Assembly (NCBI RefSeq): GCF_003584565.2
Contig: NZ_CP031010.1
Span: forward strand, 186,001-250,000
DNA: 64,000 bases
Origin: Alteromonas sp. RKMC-009
Lineage (GTDB): Bacteria; Pseudomonadota; Gammaproteobacteria; Enterobacterales; Alteromonadaceae
Direction of reading: 5' to 3'
Of this stretch, positions 26,676-35,729 are shown one piece after another. The translations under genes were made by a program, and so were the position numbers. The notes under the pieces are model-generated. The model searched no databases and had not been told where the DNA came from. It saw only the letters and a list, made by a program, of their open reading frames with translations. Within the stretch, counting starts at the first letter, position 1. Each line of letters opens with the position of its first letter.

Positions 26676-28364
26676 ATGAACACAACAAAAGAATTTGATG
26701 CCATTGTGGTGGGCTCCGGTGCGACCGGTGGTATTGCCGCAAAAGAGTTGACTGAAAAAGGTCTGGAAGTCCTGTTGCTGGAAGCCGGCCCTGCGCTGGA
26801 TGAAGCCATTTTCAACCGTCCGCCACTGAAGCGCCCCGTGAATGTATGGGACCGCATGAAAGCCGGTGTATCTGGCCATCATACTCAGGCACGTTGTTCA
26901 TGGTATTCACCCGATAAAAAAGAATTGTTTGTAAACGATTTTCAGAATCCGTATACCACCAGTGGGGATGACTTCTTGTGGATCCGTGGCCGTCAGGTAG
27001 GTGGACGTTTCCAGTCTTGGGGTCGTGTTGCGGTGCGGATGTCTGATTACGACTTTAAAGCTGCATCCCATGACGGATTTGGCGAAGACTGGCCTATCGA
27101 ATACAGCGATCTCGTACCTTACTATGAGTCTGTGGAAAAAAGCCTCGGCGTTATTGGCCGTAAAGAAGGACTGGATAATTTACCCGACGGGGAGTTTATC
27201 CGCGAAGCAGGACTCAGCTCGTTTGAAGAAAAATTCAAGAATACCATTCAGAATAAGTGGGAAGACCGCAAGCTTACGCCGTGGCGCTATGTGCAGTCAT
27301 CGGCAACCTTGCCGGATGATACCGGCAGTAAGCATATTACCTCGCCAATTGCTGCGGCACTGGCAACAGGTAAACTAACATTACGTGATAACGCCGTTGT
27401 CAGCCAAATCGAAACTGACGCTTCAACGGGCCTTGCTACGGGTGTGACGTTCGTTGACCGCGAATCAAAACAGAAATACACCGTAAAAGCCAATGTAGTG
27501 ATGCTGTGTGCATCCACCATTGAAAGTGTGCGTCTGTTACTGAACTCAGCTAATGCGGCTAATCCCGATGGATTAGCAAACGGCTCCGGTGTACTGGGTC
27601 AGTATTTTATGGATCAGACCAACGGCGTGGTGTTTGGTAGCATTCCCGGCCACACCGGCTTTGAACTGGTTGACGGCAAGCATCCCGGCGATAACCACGG
27701 TGGTTTCTACATTCCCCGCTTCCAGAATCTGTCTGCTGATGACAATCGTTACGATTTCATCCGCGGTTTCAACATTCAGGGCATGATTGGCCGTATTCCG
27801 GTGCCGGATACCATCCCGACACTGTTCGGCTTAACGGTGCAGGGTGAAATGCTGCCCCGTCAGTCTAACTGCATTACAGTAAGCCGGAGCAAAAAGGATG
27901 CGTGGGGTATTCCGGCTGCCAATATTCATATTCAGTTGTCGGACAACGAAAGGAAGATGGCAGCAAAACAGATGCAGACCATTCTGGAAATGGTAAAAGA
28001 GATGGGCTGGAATGTGGAAATTGCTGCCAGCTTGCTGGATATCCATAATCCGGACTCTCTGATGCCAACGGCGAACTGGTTTGAGCGCATGATGTTCCGC
28101 CAGTCTTACAAGCGCAGTCTGGGTCTCGGCTCTGCCATTCACGAATGTGGCGGCGCTAAAATGGGCGCAACAGCGGAAACGTCGGTCCTTAACAAGCATA
28201 ATCAATGCTGGCAAATTCCTAACCTGTTTGTCACCGATGCAAGTAGTTTCGTCACGAATGGCGCCTGTGGGCCAACGCTGACGTCGATGGCCCTGACAGC
28301 GAGAGCGGCAGAGTTTATTGCCGGCAACTATGAAGGCAAGCCATTGACAACCCAAGCGGTGTAA
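26676..28364 (+). CDS. GMC-family glycoside oxidoreductase, C-glycoside 3-oxidase-like
   Basis: A 562-aa FAD enzyme. The dinucleotide motif VVGSGATGGIAAKELTEKG starts near residue 11. H489 in IHECGG is the likely catalytic base. The second active-site position, usually Asn, is G532 (GACGPTLT against QNPSLT in the paralogue at 60565). It lacks the CX5CX3C iron-sulfur motif of that paralogue and has no export signal or small subunit, so it is probably a cytosolic oxidase-like enzyme. GMC enzymes of the CarA type oxidise glycosides at C3 before a C-deglycosidase acts, and the divergent beta/alpha pair fits that pathway. Confidence 0.85.
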   Translation: MNTTKEFDAIVVGSGATGGIAAKELTEKGLEVLLLEAGPALDEAIFNRPPLKRPVNVWDRMKAGVSGHHTQARCSWYSPDKKELFVNDFQNPYTTSGDDFLWIRGRQVGGRFQSWGRVAVRMSDYDFKAASHDGFGEDWPIEYSDLVPYYESVEKSLGVIGRKEGLDNLPDGEFIREAGLSSFEEKFKNTIQNKWEDRKLTPWRYVQSSATLPDDTGSKHITSPIAAALATGKLTLRDNAVVSQIETDASTGLATGVTFVDRESKQKYTVKANVVMLCASTIESVRLLLNSANAANPDGLANGSGVLGQYFMDQTNGVVFGSIPGHTGFELVDGKHPGDNHGGFYIPRFQNLSADDNRYDFIRGFNIQGMIGRIPVPDTIPTLFGLTVQGEMLPRQSNCITVSRSKKDAWGIPAANIHIQLSDNERKMAAKQMQTILEMVKEMGWNVEIAASLLDIHNPDSLMPTANWFERMMFRQSYKRSLGLGSAIHECGGAKMGATAETSVLNKHNQCWQIPNLFVTDASSFVTNGACGPTLTSMALTARAAEFIAGNYEGKPLTTQAV

Positions 28365-28373
28365 ACAGCGAGT

Positions 28374-29582
28374 ATGACCGTGAAAAATACCTCATCAGGG
28401 GCAATGATCTTTGTTTACTGTTCATTGTTCCTTGATGCCATGGGACACGGCTTGCTTGCGCCGATCATCCCTACGCTCATCGGCGAGCTGGCAGGCGTTA
28501 ATGTCTCTGAAGCTGCTGTATACGGCGGCGCAATTGTTGCGCTGTTTGCCACAGTACAATTCTTTGCGACGCCATTGCTCGGCAATTTAAGTGATGCCAT
28601 CGGGCGCAGGCCGGTGCTGGTCACATCGATTTTTGCATTTGGCATTAACTACATGCTGATGGCAATTTCCCCTTACCTTGCCTGGCTCTTTGTGGCTCAG
28701 GGTTTTGCCGGTCTGTTTGGCGCAACACCCGCTGTGGCTGCTGCCTTTATTGCTGACAGGTATAAAGCCGGAGAACGGGCAAAAAGGTTTGGAACCCTTG
28801 GCGCGGCCTATGGCCTGGGATTTATGTTTGGTCCTACGCTCAGTGGCTTATTGGCTGAATGGGGGCACAGAGTCCCTATCTGGGTTGCCGCCGGATTGAT
28901 CCTGACTAACGCGGTGGTGGGGCTGTTTGTTTTCAAAGAATCGTTACCCGAATCAGCACGTAAGCCCTTCCGGCTGGCCGGTGCCAGTCCATGGGGAGTA
29001 TTTAAGCAGGTCAGCGTGAATAAGGCTGTGCCTAAATTGTTGCTCGTAGTGCTGTTGTTACACATTGCACTGAATACTGTACCCGTCGTGTGGCCGTATT
29101 TTACGACCTGGCAGTTCAACTGGACCGCCAGAGAGATAGGTTTGTCTATGGGCTTCTATGGCATATGTAGCATTATTGCTCAGGGCATTCTGGTGGGTAA
29201 ATTATCAGCCAGATTCGGTGACAAAGCTGTGGCGTTAATTGGTATGTCCGGCCTGGTGATCAGTTCGCTGGCATTTGCCTTCATTACCAGTCAGTGGTTC
29301 ATATTAATCTTTATCTTCCCAAGCGCCATGGGCTTCATGAGTAATGCCGGATTAATGAGTCAGCTGTCAGCCATGACCGATGCCTCGTCTCAGGGCGCGG
29401 CGCAGGGGGCGTTTTCTGCTACACGAAGTCTGGGTGCCATTATCTCACCGCTGGCGATTCCCCCGTTGTTTCATTTGTTTACCACACCGGACAATACGTT
29501 ACCGGTTTTCGCAGGGATCCCGTTTTTGTTAGCTGCGCTGTTGGCCCTACTGGCGATAATCGTCATGAAACGCACCGTCTGA
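28374..29582 (+). CDS. MFS transporter, TetA-like group
   Basis: A 402-aa inner-membrane protein with about 12 hydrophobic segments and the loop 2-3 motif GNLSDAIGRRPVL near residue 68. The N-terminal pattern LDAMGHGLLAPIIPTL resembles the tetracycline/H+ antiporter group. It lies 9 bp after the GMC gene, hence one operon. In this setting it more likely imports the glycoside or exports a sugar or aglycone product than a drug. It belongs to a different MFS branch from the transporters at 12595 and 58756. Confidence 0.92.
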   Translation: MTVKNTSSGAMIFVYCSLFLDAMGHGLLAPIIPTLIGELAGVNVSEAAVYGGAIVALFATVQFFATPLLGNLSDAIGRRPVLVTSIFAFGINYMLMAISPYLAWLFVAQGFAGLFGATPAVAAAFIADRYKAGERAKRFGTLGAAYGLGFMFGPTLSGLLAEWGHRVPIWVAAGLILTNAVVGLFVFKESLPESARKPFRLAGASPWGVFKQVSVNKAVPKLLLVVLLLHIALNTVPVVWPYFTTWQFNWTAREIGLSMGFYGICSIIAQGILVGKLSARFGDKAVALIGMSGLVISSLAFAFITSQWFILIFIFPSAMGFMSNAGLMSQLSAMTDASSQGAAQGAFSATRSLGAIISPLAIPPLFHLFTTPDNTLPVFAGIPFLLAALLALLAIIVMKRTV

Positions 29583-29625
29583 CCGGCGAAAAGCGCAGGC
29601 GACAATTACTCTTTACATTGTTTAA

Positions 29626-29639
29626 TGAATGTTAATTCT
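29626..29639. promoter_or_regulatory. Operator of the RGAAT-N4-RTTCY series (distal)
   Basis: TGAATGTTAATTCT, 44 bp after the MFS stop and about 300 bp before the receptor 4 start. Confidence 0.4.
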
Positions 29640-29824
29640 AAAAGTGTGTGGAGCCGGTTTTTTCGGCTTTATGCACTTTTTTCGTTCGTGCCATGTATCC
29701 GATGATTTAATTAATGTTATTTTTAATCAGTAATTTAAAGTCATTATCCGTTATCTAAATAGTCAGTATTGATTAATTTAATGTTAACAATCTGTTGACA
29801 TTATTTGTCTCGATCTATTAGTTT

Positions 29825-29838
29825 AGAATGGCAATTCA
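29825..29838. promoter_or_regulatory. Operator of the RGAAT-N4-RTTCY series (proximal)
   Basis: AGAATGGCAATTCA with GAAT/ATTC arms, 103 bp before the receptor 4 start, near the expected promoter. Confidence 0.5.
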
Positions 29839-29941
29839 CATTTCAATTAGTTGGTTTGTGAATTGGGAGAGCGACACAGCCTTACAACAACAATAAAAGG
29901 CTTACCGCTCAGAACATGACATAACACTGACTGGTGGACAC

Positions 29942-32275
29942 ATGCCTTACATCACACTAAAAAAATCAACACTGAATACTGCTATCTGCTGCGCTTTAGG
30001 TTTTCTGACAACGTCCGTTCTGGCACAGGAAACCACCTCAGAACAAACGAATGAACCGAAAGGCAGTGATCTGGAAATCATTGAAGTGACTGCGCAGAAC
30101 CGTGTTCAGTCAGTCAACGATGTACCGATTTCAATGAGCGTTGTCAGCGGCGAGCAGTTAAAAAATGCCGGTGTGACTGATATTCAGACACTGAACCGCA
30201 TTGCGCCGGACTTCGTTACCACAAACGATTCAATAGCCACTAAGGTATCCCTGCGTGGTATCTCTACGGAAAGTTCTGATGAGGCGCAGGATCAGTCGCT
30301 GACAGTCAGTATTGACGGTGAATACATAAACCGTCCCCGTGTGATGAACGCGGCAATGTTCGATGTGCAACGTGTTGAAGTACTGCGTGGACCGCAGGGC
30401 ACGCTGTATGGCCGTAATGCCACAGGCGGTGCGGTAAATATTATTGCCAATAAACCACAACTGGGCGAATTTACCGGTGAAGGTACAGTGGATGTGGGTA
30501 ATTTCAATTCCCGTAAAATTAACGGTGCGGTAAACATTCCAATCGGCGATAACGCAGCGACCCGTATTGCTGTGACGTCTACGCAGCATGACGGATACCG
30601 CCAGCACGCCAATCAAAATACTGAATCCGGTGACCAGGATGTGCAGGCGGCCCGTGTGGGTTTCCAGTTTGAGCCTACGGATGAGTTTACGGTTTATCTG
30701 GCTTATGAAACCAGTTCTCTTGATCAGCAGGTGCCATTCCTGGCGGCTTACGATTTGAACGCTTCCGGTCAGGCGGATGACGGCACCGGTAACTGTAATA
30801 CATCAGCGGGCTGGTCGCTGGTTGGCGTGCAGGACGGGAATACCCTGTGCGCACCGTCAAATACGAATAATCTCGCTACCATCGATAAAGAGAACTTTGA
30901 TGCCCCGCGCACTGCGCCGTTCGCTTTCCATAAAGTAGACAGCGACGCATACCGCGCTAACCTGACTTACAATGCAGATGATTTTACGATTTCTTATCTG
31001 GCGGGTTACCGCGACAGCACAGTGGATGCGGATGAAGCGCTGAATCCGGGATACATTTTCTATCGTAACACTGACATTAAAACGTTGAGTCACGAATTGC
31101 GTATCAGCGGCGGCGAAGACAAATTCTTCTGGCAGGGCGGAGCGTTTTATTTCAACGAAACTCAGGACGTTCACTCAGCACTGCTTTCTTACATCGGTGC
31201 ATATCCAAACGGTCCCCAGGGTTACTGGGTAAACACCTTCTATCGCCCCGACGTGGAATCCGTATCGTCGGCCATATTCGGTCAGGTTGATGTACCACTG
31301 AATGACGAGTTTACACTCATTGTTGGCGGCCGCTGGACTCACGACAGAAAAACAGCGTCGCAAACTAACTTACCCAGCGGACTGACTTTTGAAGAGCAGC
31401 CTGTTATCCGCCCTATCGACACTGCCGGTGGTGTAACTGAGGATCTTGCTTTCAACAATGACGAGTTTACCTGGGCGGTAGGCCTGAACTACGAGCCTGA
31501 CGATGATGCCATGTACTATGTGAAAGCCAGCAAAGGCTATAAAGCCGGTGGTTTCGACAGTACTAACAATGCTTACGACCCGGAAATCCTCTATGCCTAT
31601 GAAGCGGGTGTAAAAAGTCAGCTGGACTCAGGCAATCTGAATGGCTCGGTTTTCTACTACGACTATTCAGACTTGCAGGTTGCCGTGCTGCTGGACACCA
31701 CGAAAGGCGGACAAACCTTCAATGCCGGTAAGGTACGGATCTGGGGTGGTGAGGTGTCGTATAACACCTGGCTGACAGACTCTGACCGTTTCACCGCATC
31801 AGCTAACTATCTGAACGCCGAGTATACCGAGTTTGCGGCAGCCATTCCGGTACAGTGTCTGGGAGGATGCGGTACGACAGCAGTGAGCAGTATTGATGGC
31901 GAACTCATCAGTCTGGCAGGTAATTCTCCGTCGCAGGCACCTGAATTCATCTTCACTTTAGGTTACGACCACTATTGGGAAGTTGACGGTGCATCAGTGG
32001 TCGCCAGCGTCTTTTCCCGCTGGAAAAGCGACTATTACATGACCGCGTTCAACAATAATGACGGTAAGCAGGACAGCTTCTCCCAAACCGATTTATCACT
32101 GAAATACATCAGTGAATCAGAGGACTGGGAAGTGATGGCATACGTCAGAAACATTGAAGACGAACAACCGCTGACATTTTATTCTTACACAGCGGCAGGA
32201 CCGGATGATGTGCAGTTGTGGAGCTTTGGTGCACCACGTACTATGGGCGTTTCTGCGACATACCGTTTCTACTGA
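29942..32275 (+). CDS. TonB-dependent receptor 4
   Basis: Outer-membrane receptor of 777 aa with signal peptide to about 28 (SVLAQ), TonB-box-like LEIIEVTAQNR, plug signature LRGPQGTLYGRNATGG and barrel end VSATYRFY. It is a close paralogue of receptor 5 at 33343: both share AGFDSTNNAYDPE/AGGFDSVGSYAPE-type barrel text, a QCLGGCG/QCLGCD cysteine pair and the same C-terminal SFGAPRT motif. Both promoters carry the same operator type as the deglycosidase/GMC genes, so it is probably the glycoside importer of module 1. Confidence 0.95.
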   Translation: MPYITLKKSTLNTAICCALGFLTTSVLAQETTSEQTNEPKGSDLEIIEVTAQNRVQSVNDVPISMSVVSGEQLKNAGVTDIQTLNRIAPDFVTTNDSIATKVSLRGISTESSDEAQDQSLTVSIDGEYINRPRVMNAAMFDVQRVEVLRGPQGTLYGRNATGGAVNIIANKPQLGEFTGEGTVDVGNFNSRKINGAVNIPIGDNAATRIAVTSTQHDGYRQHANQNTESGDQDVQAARVGFQFEPTDEFTVYLAYETSSLDQQVPFLAAYDLNASGQADDGTGNCNTSAGWSLVGVQDGNTLCAPSNTNNLATIDKENFDAPRTAPFAFHKVDSDAYRANLTYNADDFTISYLAGYRDSTVDADEALNPGYIFYRNTDIKTLSHELRISGGEDKFFWQGGAFYFNETQDVHSALLSYIGAYPNGPQGYWVNTFYRPDVESVSSAIFGQVDVPLNDEFTLIVGGRWTHDRKTASQTNLPSGLTFEEQPVIRPIDTAGGVTEDLAFNNDEFTWAVGLNYEPDDDAMYYVKASKGYKAGGFDSTNNAYDPEILYAYEAGVKSQLDSGNLNGSVFYYDYSDLQVAVLLDTTKGGQTFNAGKVRIWGGEVSYNTWLTDSDRFTASANYLNAEYTEFAAAIPVQCLGGCGTTAVSSIDGELISLAGNSPSQAPEFIFTLGYDHYWEVDGASVVASVFSRWKSDYYMTAFNNNDGKQDSFSQTDLSLKYISESEDWEVMAYVRNIEDEQPLTFYSYTAAGPDDVQLWSFGAPRTMGVSATYRFY

Positions 32276-32305
32276 TCCGACGGTAATTGAAACTGTGTAA
32301 TCTTT

Positions 32306-32325
32306 GCCGCCCCTCGCCGGGCGGC
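32306..32325 (+). terminator. Terminator of receptor 4
   Basis: GCCGCCC pairs with GGGCGGC around CTCGCC, followed by a T-rich stretch. Confidence 0.7.
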
Positions 32326-32374
32326 TTAGTTATTTTTAACGAAAAGTATTTTCAGGCAATAAAGGAATTCCACT

Positions 32375-33022
32375 ATGCATTATCAGGGCGAGCAGTTTGA
32401 GGGAAAACATTTTGATGAAGACCTCGAAGCCGTAAAATTCGAAAATTGCCGGTTTATCGATTGTGACTTTACCCGTGCAAAATTATCAGGCGCAGAATTC
32501 TCAGGTTGTGCCTTCACCACTTCCGACGGCGATAAAGGTTGCAGCTTTTCATTTGCTGATATTCGCGACACCAGCTTCCGAAATTGTCGCCTGGCACTGG
32601 CCAGCTTCCGTGGTGCTGACGGATTTGGCGCTGAATTCAGAGATTGTGATTTAAAAGGCGCTGATTTCAGGCAGGCATCTTTTGCTAACTTCATCACCAC
32701 AAAATCTTACTTTTGCTCAGTTTTCATCACCGGCTGTAACTTAAGTTATGCCGATTTCGAAGGGCAATTATTCGAGAAGTGCGAACTGACCGAAAACATC
32801 TGGCGCGGTGCGAATCTCAGCGGCGTCAGTATGGACGGGGCTGATCTCAGCCGTGGCGATTTTTCTTCAGACAGCTGGGGCACATTCAGCCTGAAAAACT
32901 GTGATCTACGCCATGTAGATTTACATGGTCTCGACATCCGCAGAATGGATTTAAACGGCGTGAAAATTTGCGACTGGCAACAGGAATCCCTGCTCAGTCC
33001 TCTCGGGTTGGTGGTGAGTTAA
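32375..33022 (+). CDS. qnr: Qnr-type pentapeptide repeat protein
   Basis: A 215-aa right-handed quadrilateral beta-helix protein made almost wholly of A(D/N)LXX-type repeats. It follows the Qnr template from end to end: an 11-residue N-terminal lead, CxFxxCDF, GCSFSFADIRDTSFRNCRL, the two loop-bearing segments, YFCSVFITGCNLSYADF, CELTENIW and the signature C-terminus VKICDWQQESLLSPLG. QnrA-type proteins share these landmarks and have nearly the same length. Qnr proteins mimic DNA and shield gyrase and topoisomerase IV from quinolones. The native role is unknown. AAGGAAT precedes the ATG. No LexA-like box is evident upstream, unlike qnrB. It sits between two TonB receptor genes. Confidence 0.88.
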   Translation: MHYQGEQFEGKHFDEDLEAVKFENCRFIDCDFTRAKLSGAEFSGCAFTTSDGDKGCSFSFADIRDTSFRNCRLALASFRGADGFGAEFRDCDLKGADFRQASFANFITTKSYFCSVFITGCNLSYADFEGQLFEKCELTENIWRGANLSGVSMDGADLSRGDFSSDSWGTFSLKNCDLRHVDLHGLDIRRMDLNGVKICDWQQESLLSPLGLVVS

Positions 33023-33040
33023 CGTTTTTCTGTTCCTTCC

Positions 33041-33068
33041 GGGCCGGCTTCTCCCCTCCTGCCGGCCC
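33041..33068 (+). terminator. Hairpin after qnr, weak terminator
   Basis: Perfect eight-base arms GGGCCGGC and GCCGGCCC with a 12-nt loop, but no T tract. Confidence 0.4.
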
Positions 33069-33298
33069 TGTAATACACTCCGTTCATGCTTCGAATAATC
33101 CCTGCATTCACTCCTACGACGATACTTTGTAAATTATAATTAAAGTTCTAATTAATGATGGTTTTCTAATCATCTAATCCATACTTGCATGTATCTGAAA
33201 ATAAACATCTTTTGTTATTTCATTACAGTTTTCGTAAAGCTGATATCAATTAAATTAATGTTAAATAAATTAACGGTATGTTGATCTGAATCACAAAT

Positions 33299-33312
33299 AG
33301 AATTAGCATTCC
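33299..33312. promoter_or_regulatory. Operator of the RGAAT-N4-RTTCY series
   Basis: AGAATTAGCATTCC (right half ATTCCAA identical to the site at 26490), 30 bp before the receptor 5 start. Confidence 0.55.
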
Positions 33313-33342
33313 AATAAATTCACATTAACATTGGATTGCGAA

Positions 33343-35667
33343 ATGGAAAAGAGCAAACTGACTCTGGCGTTGTTGTCAGCTTTCATGGGCGTTTCTGCTA
33401 CCGGTGCGGTTGCACAAGAGCAGGAAAACGCCGGACAACCTCAGGCGACAGAGACTGAGTATGAAGTTATAGAGGTAACTGCGCAGAACCGTTCTCAAAG
33501 TGCGCAGGATGTACCTATTGCGATGAACATTCTCACCAGCAAGGATATTGAAAAGGCAGGGGTTACTGATCTCAACGGCCTGACCCGTCTTGCCCCCGAT
33601 GTGCAGATCACCAACGATACGGTTTTTACTCGTATTGCTATCCGGGGTATCGGTACCAACAGTAACGATGAAACGCAGGATCAATCACTCACCATCGCTA
33701 TTGACGGGGAATACCTTAACCGTCCAATCAGTTTGAATGCATCGCTTTTCGATATTGAGCGTGTCGAAGTGCTTCGCGGGCCACAGGGAACGCTTTATGG
33801 CCGCAACGCCACAGGGGGCGCGATAAACATTCATGCTCGTCGTCCCGGTGATGAATTCGGCGGCAACGCATCTTTGACAGTAGGGAATTTTGGTCAGAAA
33901 ACTTTTGAAGCCGGCGTGGACATTCCCGTCAACGACACCACCGCAATCCGCGTGGCAGGCTTAAGAGCTAAGAACGACGGTTACACTTATCATCCTAATA
34001 TTGATCAGCGCAGTAACGATCAGAATGTGACGTCAGGACGAATTTCTATCACCTCTATGCCAACGGCTAATTTGTCTCTGTATGGTGCGGTGGAGCTGGT
34101 GGATGTAGACCAGGCATCCAATGTAAGCGCATATGTGAACGTAAATGAAGAGGGGAACCGTGCAGATGAAACCGGCCCTGATTTCGCTGACGGCTGTTCC
34201 GGCAGCGGCTGGCAGGAGATTGCACCGGAACTGGACGGTATTCAGTGTATTCCGGTAAATACTGATTACTTATCGCAAATAGACCGTGATAATTACGATG
34301 CGCCTGCGACAGGTGTGGGCACGTTTGAATCCAGCCAGATTGCTGCACGGGGACGGGTTACTTACTACCTCGATAACCTGGAATTAAGTTATCGCGTGGG
34401 TTACAGGGATTCTGAATCCAGCGGACAAACTCCCCTGGCTCCCGCTTACATGTTCTATAACAACAATCTGGACTCAGAGTCTTTGAGTCAGGAGATCCGT
34501 CTGAACAGCGAAACCGAAGGTGGCATCATCTGGCAAACCGGTCTGTTCCTGTTTGATGAATCCCAGTTCGTGTCCCGCGGTTTGTACACGCCTTATGCCG
34601 GTGAAAACGGCAGCTACATCACCTATTTCTACCGCCCGTTTGTTGATGCGAAGTCGTACGCTGCATTTGGTCAGGCGGAAATTCCGTTCAGCGATAAGTG
34701 GACGGCTATTGTTGGTGCCCGCTGGACTAAAGATCAGAAAGATGCGCAGTTTGATAACTTTGGCTTCCAGTTTAATTCCGGCTCAGCCCCTTTGACTGAA
34801 GGTGCGCCGACGGTACTGGATTTAGAAGCCGATGCATCAAAATTTACCTGGACGGCTGGTCTTAATTATCAGCAGAACAGCGACTCTCTGTATTACGGTA
34901 AAGTCTCTACCGGATTTAAAGCAGGTGGTTTTGACAGTGTAGGCAGTTATGCGCCGGAAACCGTAACGGCATATGAAGTGGGTAGCAAAAACCGGTATGC
35001 CAGCGGTCGCTACACACTGAATTTGTCGGCATTTTATTATGACTATAAGGACCTGCAGGTAACTGCCCTGATTGACAGCAGCACCGGTGCGCAAACCTTC
35101 AATGCCGGTAAAGCTGAAATCTATGGTCTGGAATCTCAGTTTACAGCCTATGTAACAGAAAGCGGTAGGTTAATCCTGAATGCGAACTATCTGCACAGCC
35201 AGTACAAGTCTCTGCTGGCCAGTGTGCCGGTGCAGTGCTTAGGGTGTGACCTTAACGGTGTAGGTGATTTAACCCCGGACCCGGACAATGTGGTGCAGCC
35301 AGATCTGGGCGGTAACGACACGCCGCAGGCACCGAAATGGGTAGTCTCAGCAGCGTATGATCAAATCTGGGATTTATCCGGTGGGGCAACGCTGACAGGC
35401 AGTGTGTATTTCCGCTACAAAGACAGCTATTACACCAATATCTTCAATTTCAACGACGGTCAGCAGGACGCATTTACGCAAACGGATTTAAGTCTTGAAT
35501 ATGCGAATGCCGATGGCGACCTCAGGATTCAGGCCTATGTCCGTAATCTGGAAAACGAACGGCCGGTAACCTTCTCGGGATATACCAGCGCCGCGTCTGA
35601 CGATATTTACGCCTGGAACTTTGGCGCACCGCGCACCTATGGTGTTAAGTTATCTTACGACTTTTAA
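33343..35667 (+). CDS. TonB-dependent receptor 5
   Basis: Outer-membrane receptor of 774 aa. The start is taken at ATG 33343 rather than the TTG at 33331 because it opens the signal peptide (MEKSKLTLALLSAFMG, cleaved near GAVAQ). TonB-box-like YEVIEVTAQNR, plug signature LRGPQGTLYGRNATGG, barrel end VKLSYDF. It is a paralogue of receptor 4, from which it is separated only by the Qnr gene, indicating a tandem duplication followed by insertion or retention of qnr. Shares the operator series of module 1. Confidence 0.95.
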   Translation: MEKSKLTLALLSAFMGVSATGAVAQEQENAGQPQATETEYEVIEVTAQNRSQSAQDVPIAMNILTSKDIEKAGVTDLNGLTRLAPDVQITNDTVFTRIAIRGIGTNSNDETQDQSLTIAIDGEYLNRPISLNASLFDIERVEVLRGPQGTLYGRNATGGAINIHARRPGDEFGGNASLTVGNFGQKTFEAGVDIPVNDTTAIRVAGLRAKNDGYTYHPNIDQRSNDQNVTSGRISITSMPTANLSLYGAVELVDVDQASNVSAYVNVNEEGNRADETGPDFADGCSGSGWQEIAPELDGIQCIPVNTDYLSQIDRDNYDAPATGVGTFESSQIAARGRVTYYLDNLELSYRVGYRDSESSGQTPLAPAYMFYNNNLDSESLSQEIRLNSETEGGIIWQTGLFLFDESQFVSRGLYTPYAGENGSYITYFYRPFVDAKSYAAFGQAEIPFSDKWTAIVGARWTKDQKDAQFDNFGFQFNSGSAPLTEGAPTVLDLEADASKFTWTAGLNYQQNSDSLYYGKVSTGFKAGGFDSVGSYAPETVTAYEVGSKNRYASGRYTLNLSAFYYDYKDLQVTALIDSSTGAQTFNAGKAEIYGLESQFTAYVTESGRLILNANYLHSQYKSLLASVPVQCLGCDLNGVGDLTPDPDNVVQPDLGGNDTPQAPKWVVSAAYDQIWDLSGGATLTGSVYFRYKDSYYTNIFNFNDGQQDAFTQTDLSLEYANADGDLRIQAYVRNLENERPVTFSGYTSAASDDIYAWNFGAPRTYGVKLSYDF

Positions 35668-35681
35668 TTGTGTGATTGAAC

Positions 35682-35705
35682 AAAGCCCCGTTTACCGGGG
35701 CTTTT
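35682..35705 (+). terminator. Terminator of receptor 5
   Basis: AAAGCCCCG pairs with CGGGGCTTT around a 5-nt loop. It lies just before the esterase gene. Confidence 0.88.
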
Positions 35706-35729
35706 CGGGCTCAGGGAGTGATTAAACGT

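Larger units (their letters stand above)
29583..29941. other. 359-bp regulatory region before receptor 4
   Basis: A+T-rich, no gene seen. It contains two operators of the RGAAT-N4-RTTCY series and TTAATGTTAA, a word repeated before receptor 5. Confidence 0.6.
33023..33342. other. 320-bp regulatory region before receptor 5
   Basis: No gene seen. It contains an inverted repeat GGGCCGGC/GCCGGCCC at 33041-33068 (weak terminator of qnr, no T run), a degenerate operator at 33136 sharing ATTAAAGTTCTA with 26643, and the operator at 33299. Confidence 0.6.

Noticed and set aside
27831-28355. A 174-codon minus-strand frame inside the GMC oxidase gene
   Set aside because: Shadow frame of a conserved flavoprotein; rich in unlikely residues, no ribosome site.
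28374-29582. Tetracycline efflux pump
   Set aside because: The MFS resembles the TetA group only in general pattern, and its operon with a glycoside oxidoreductase argues for a catabolic role.
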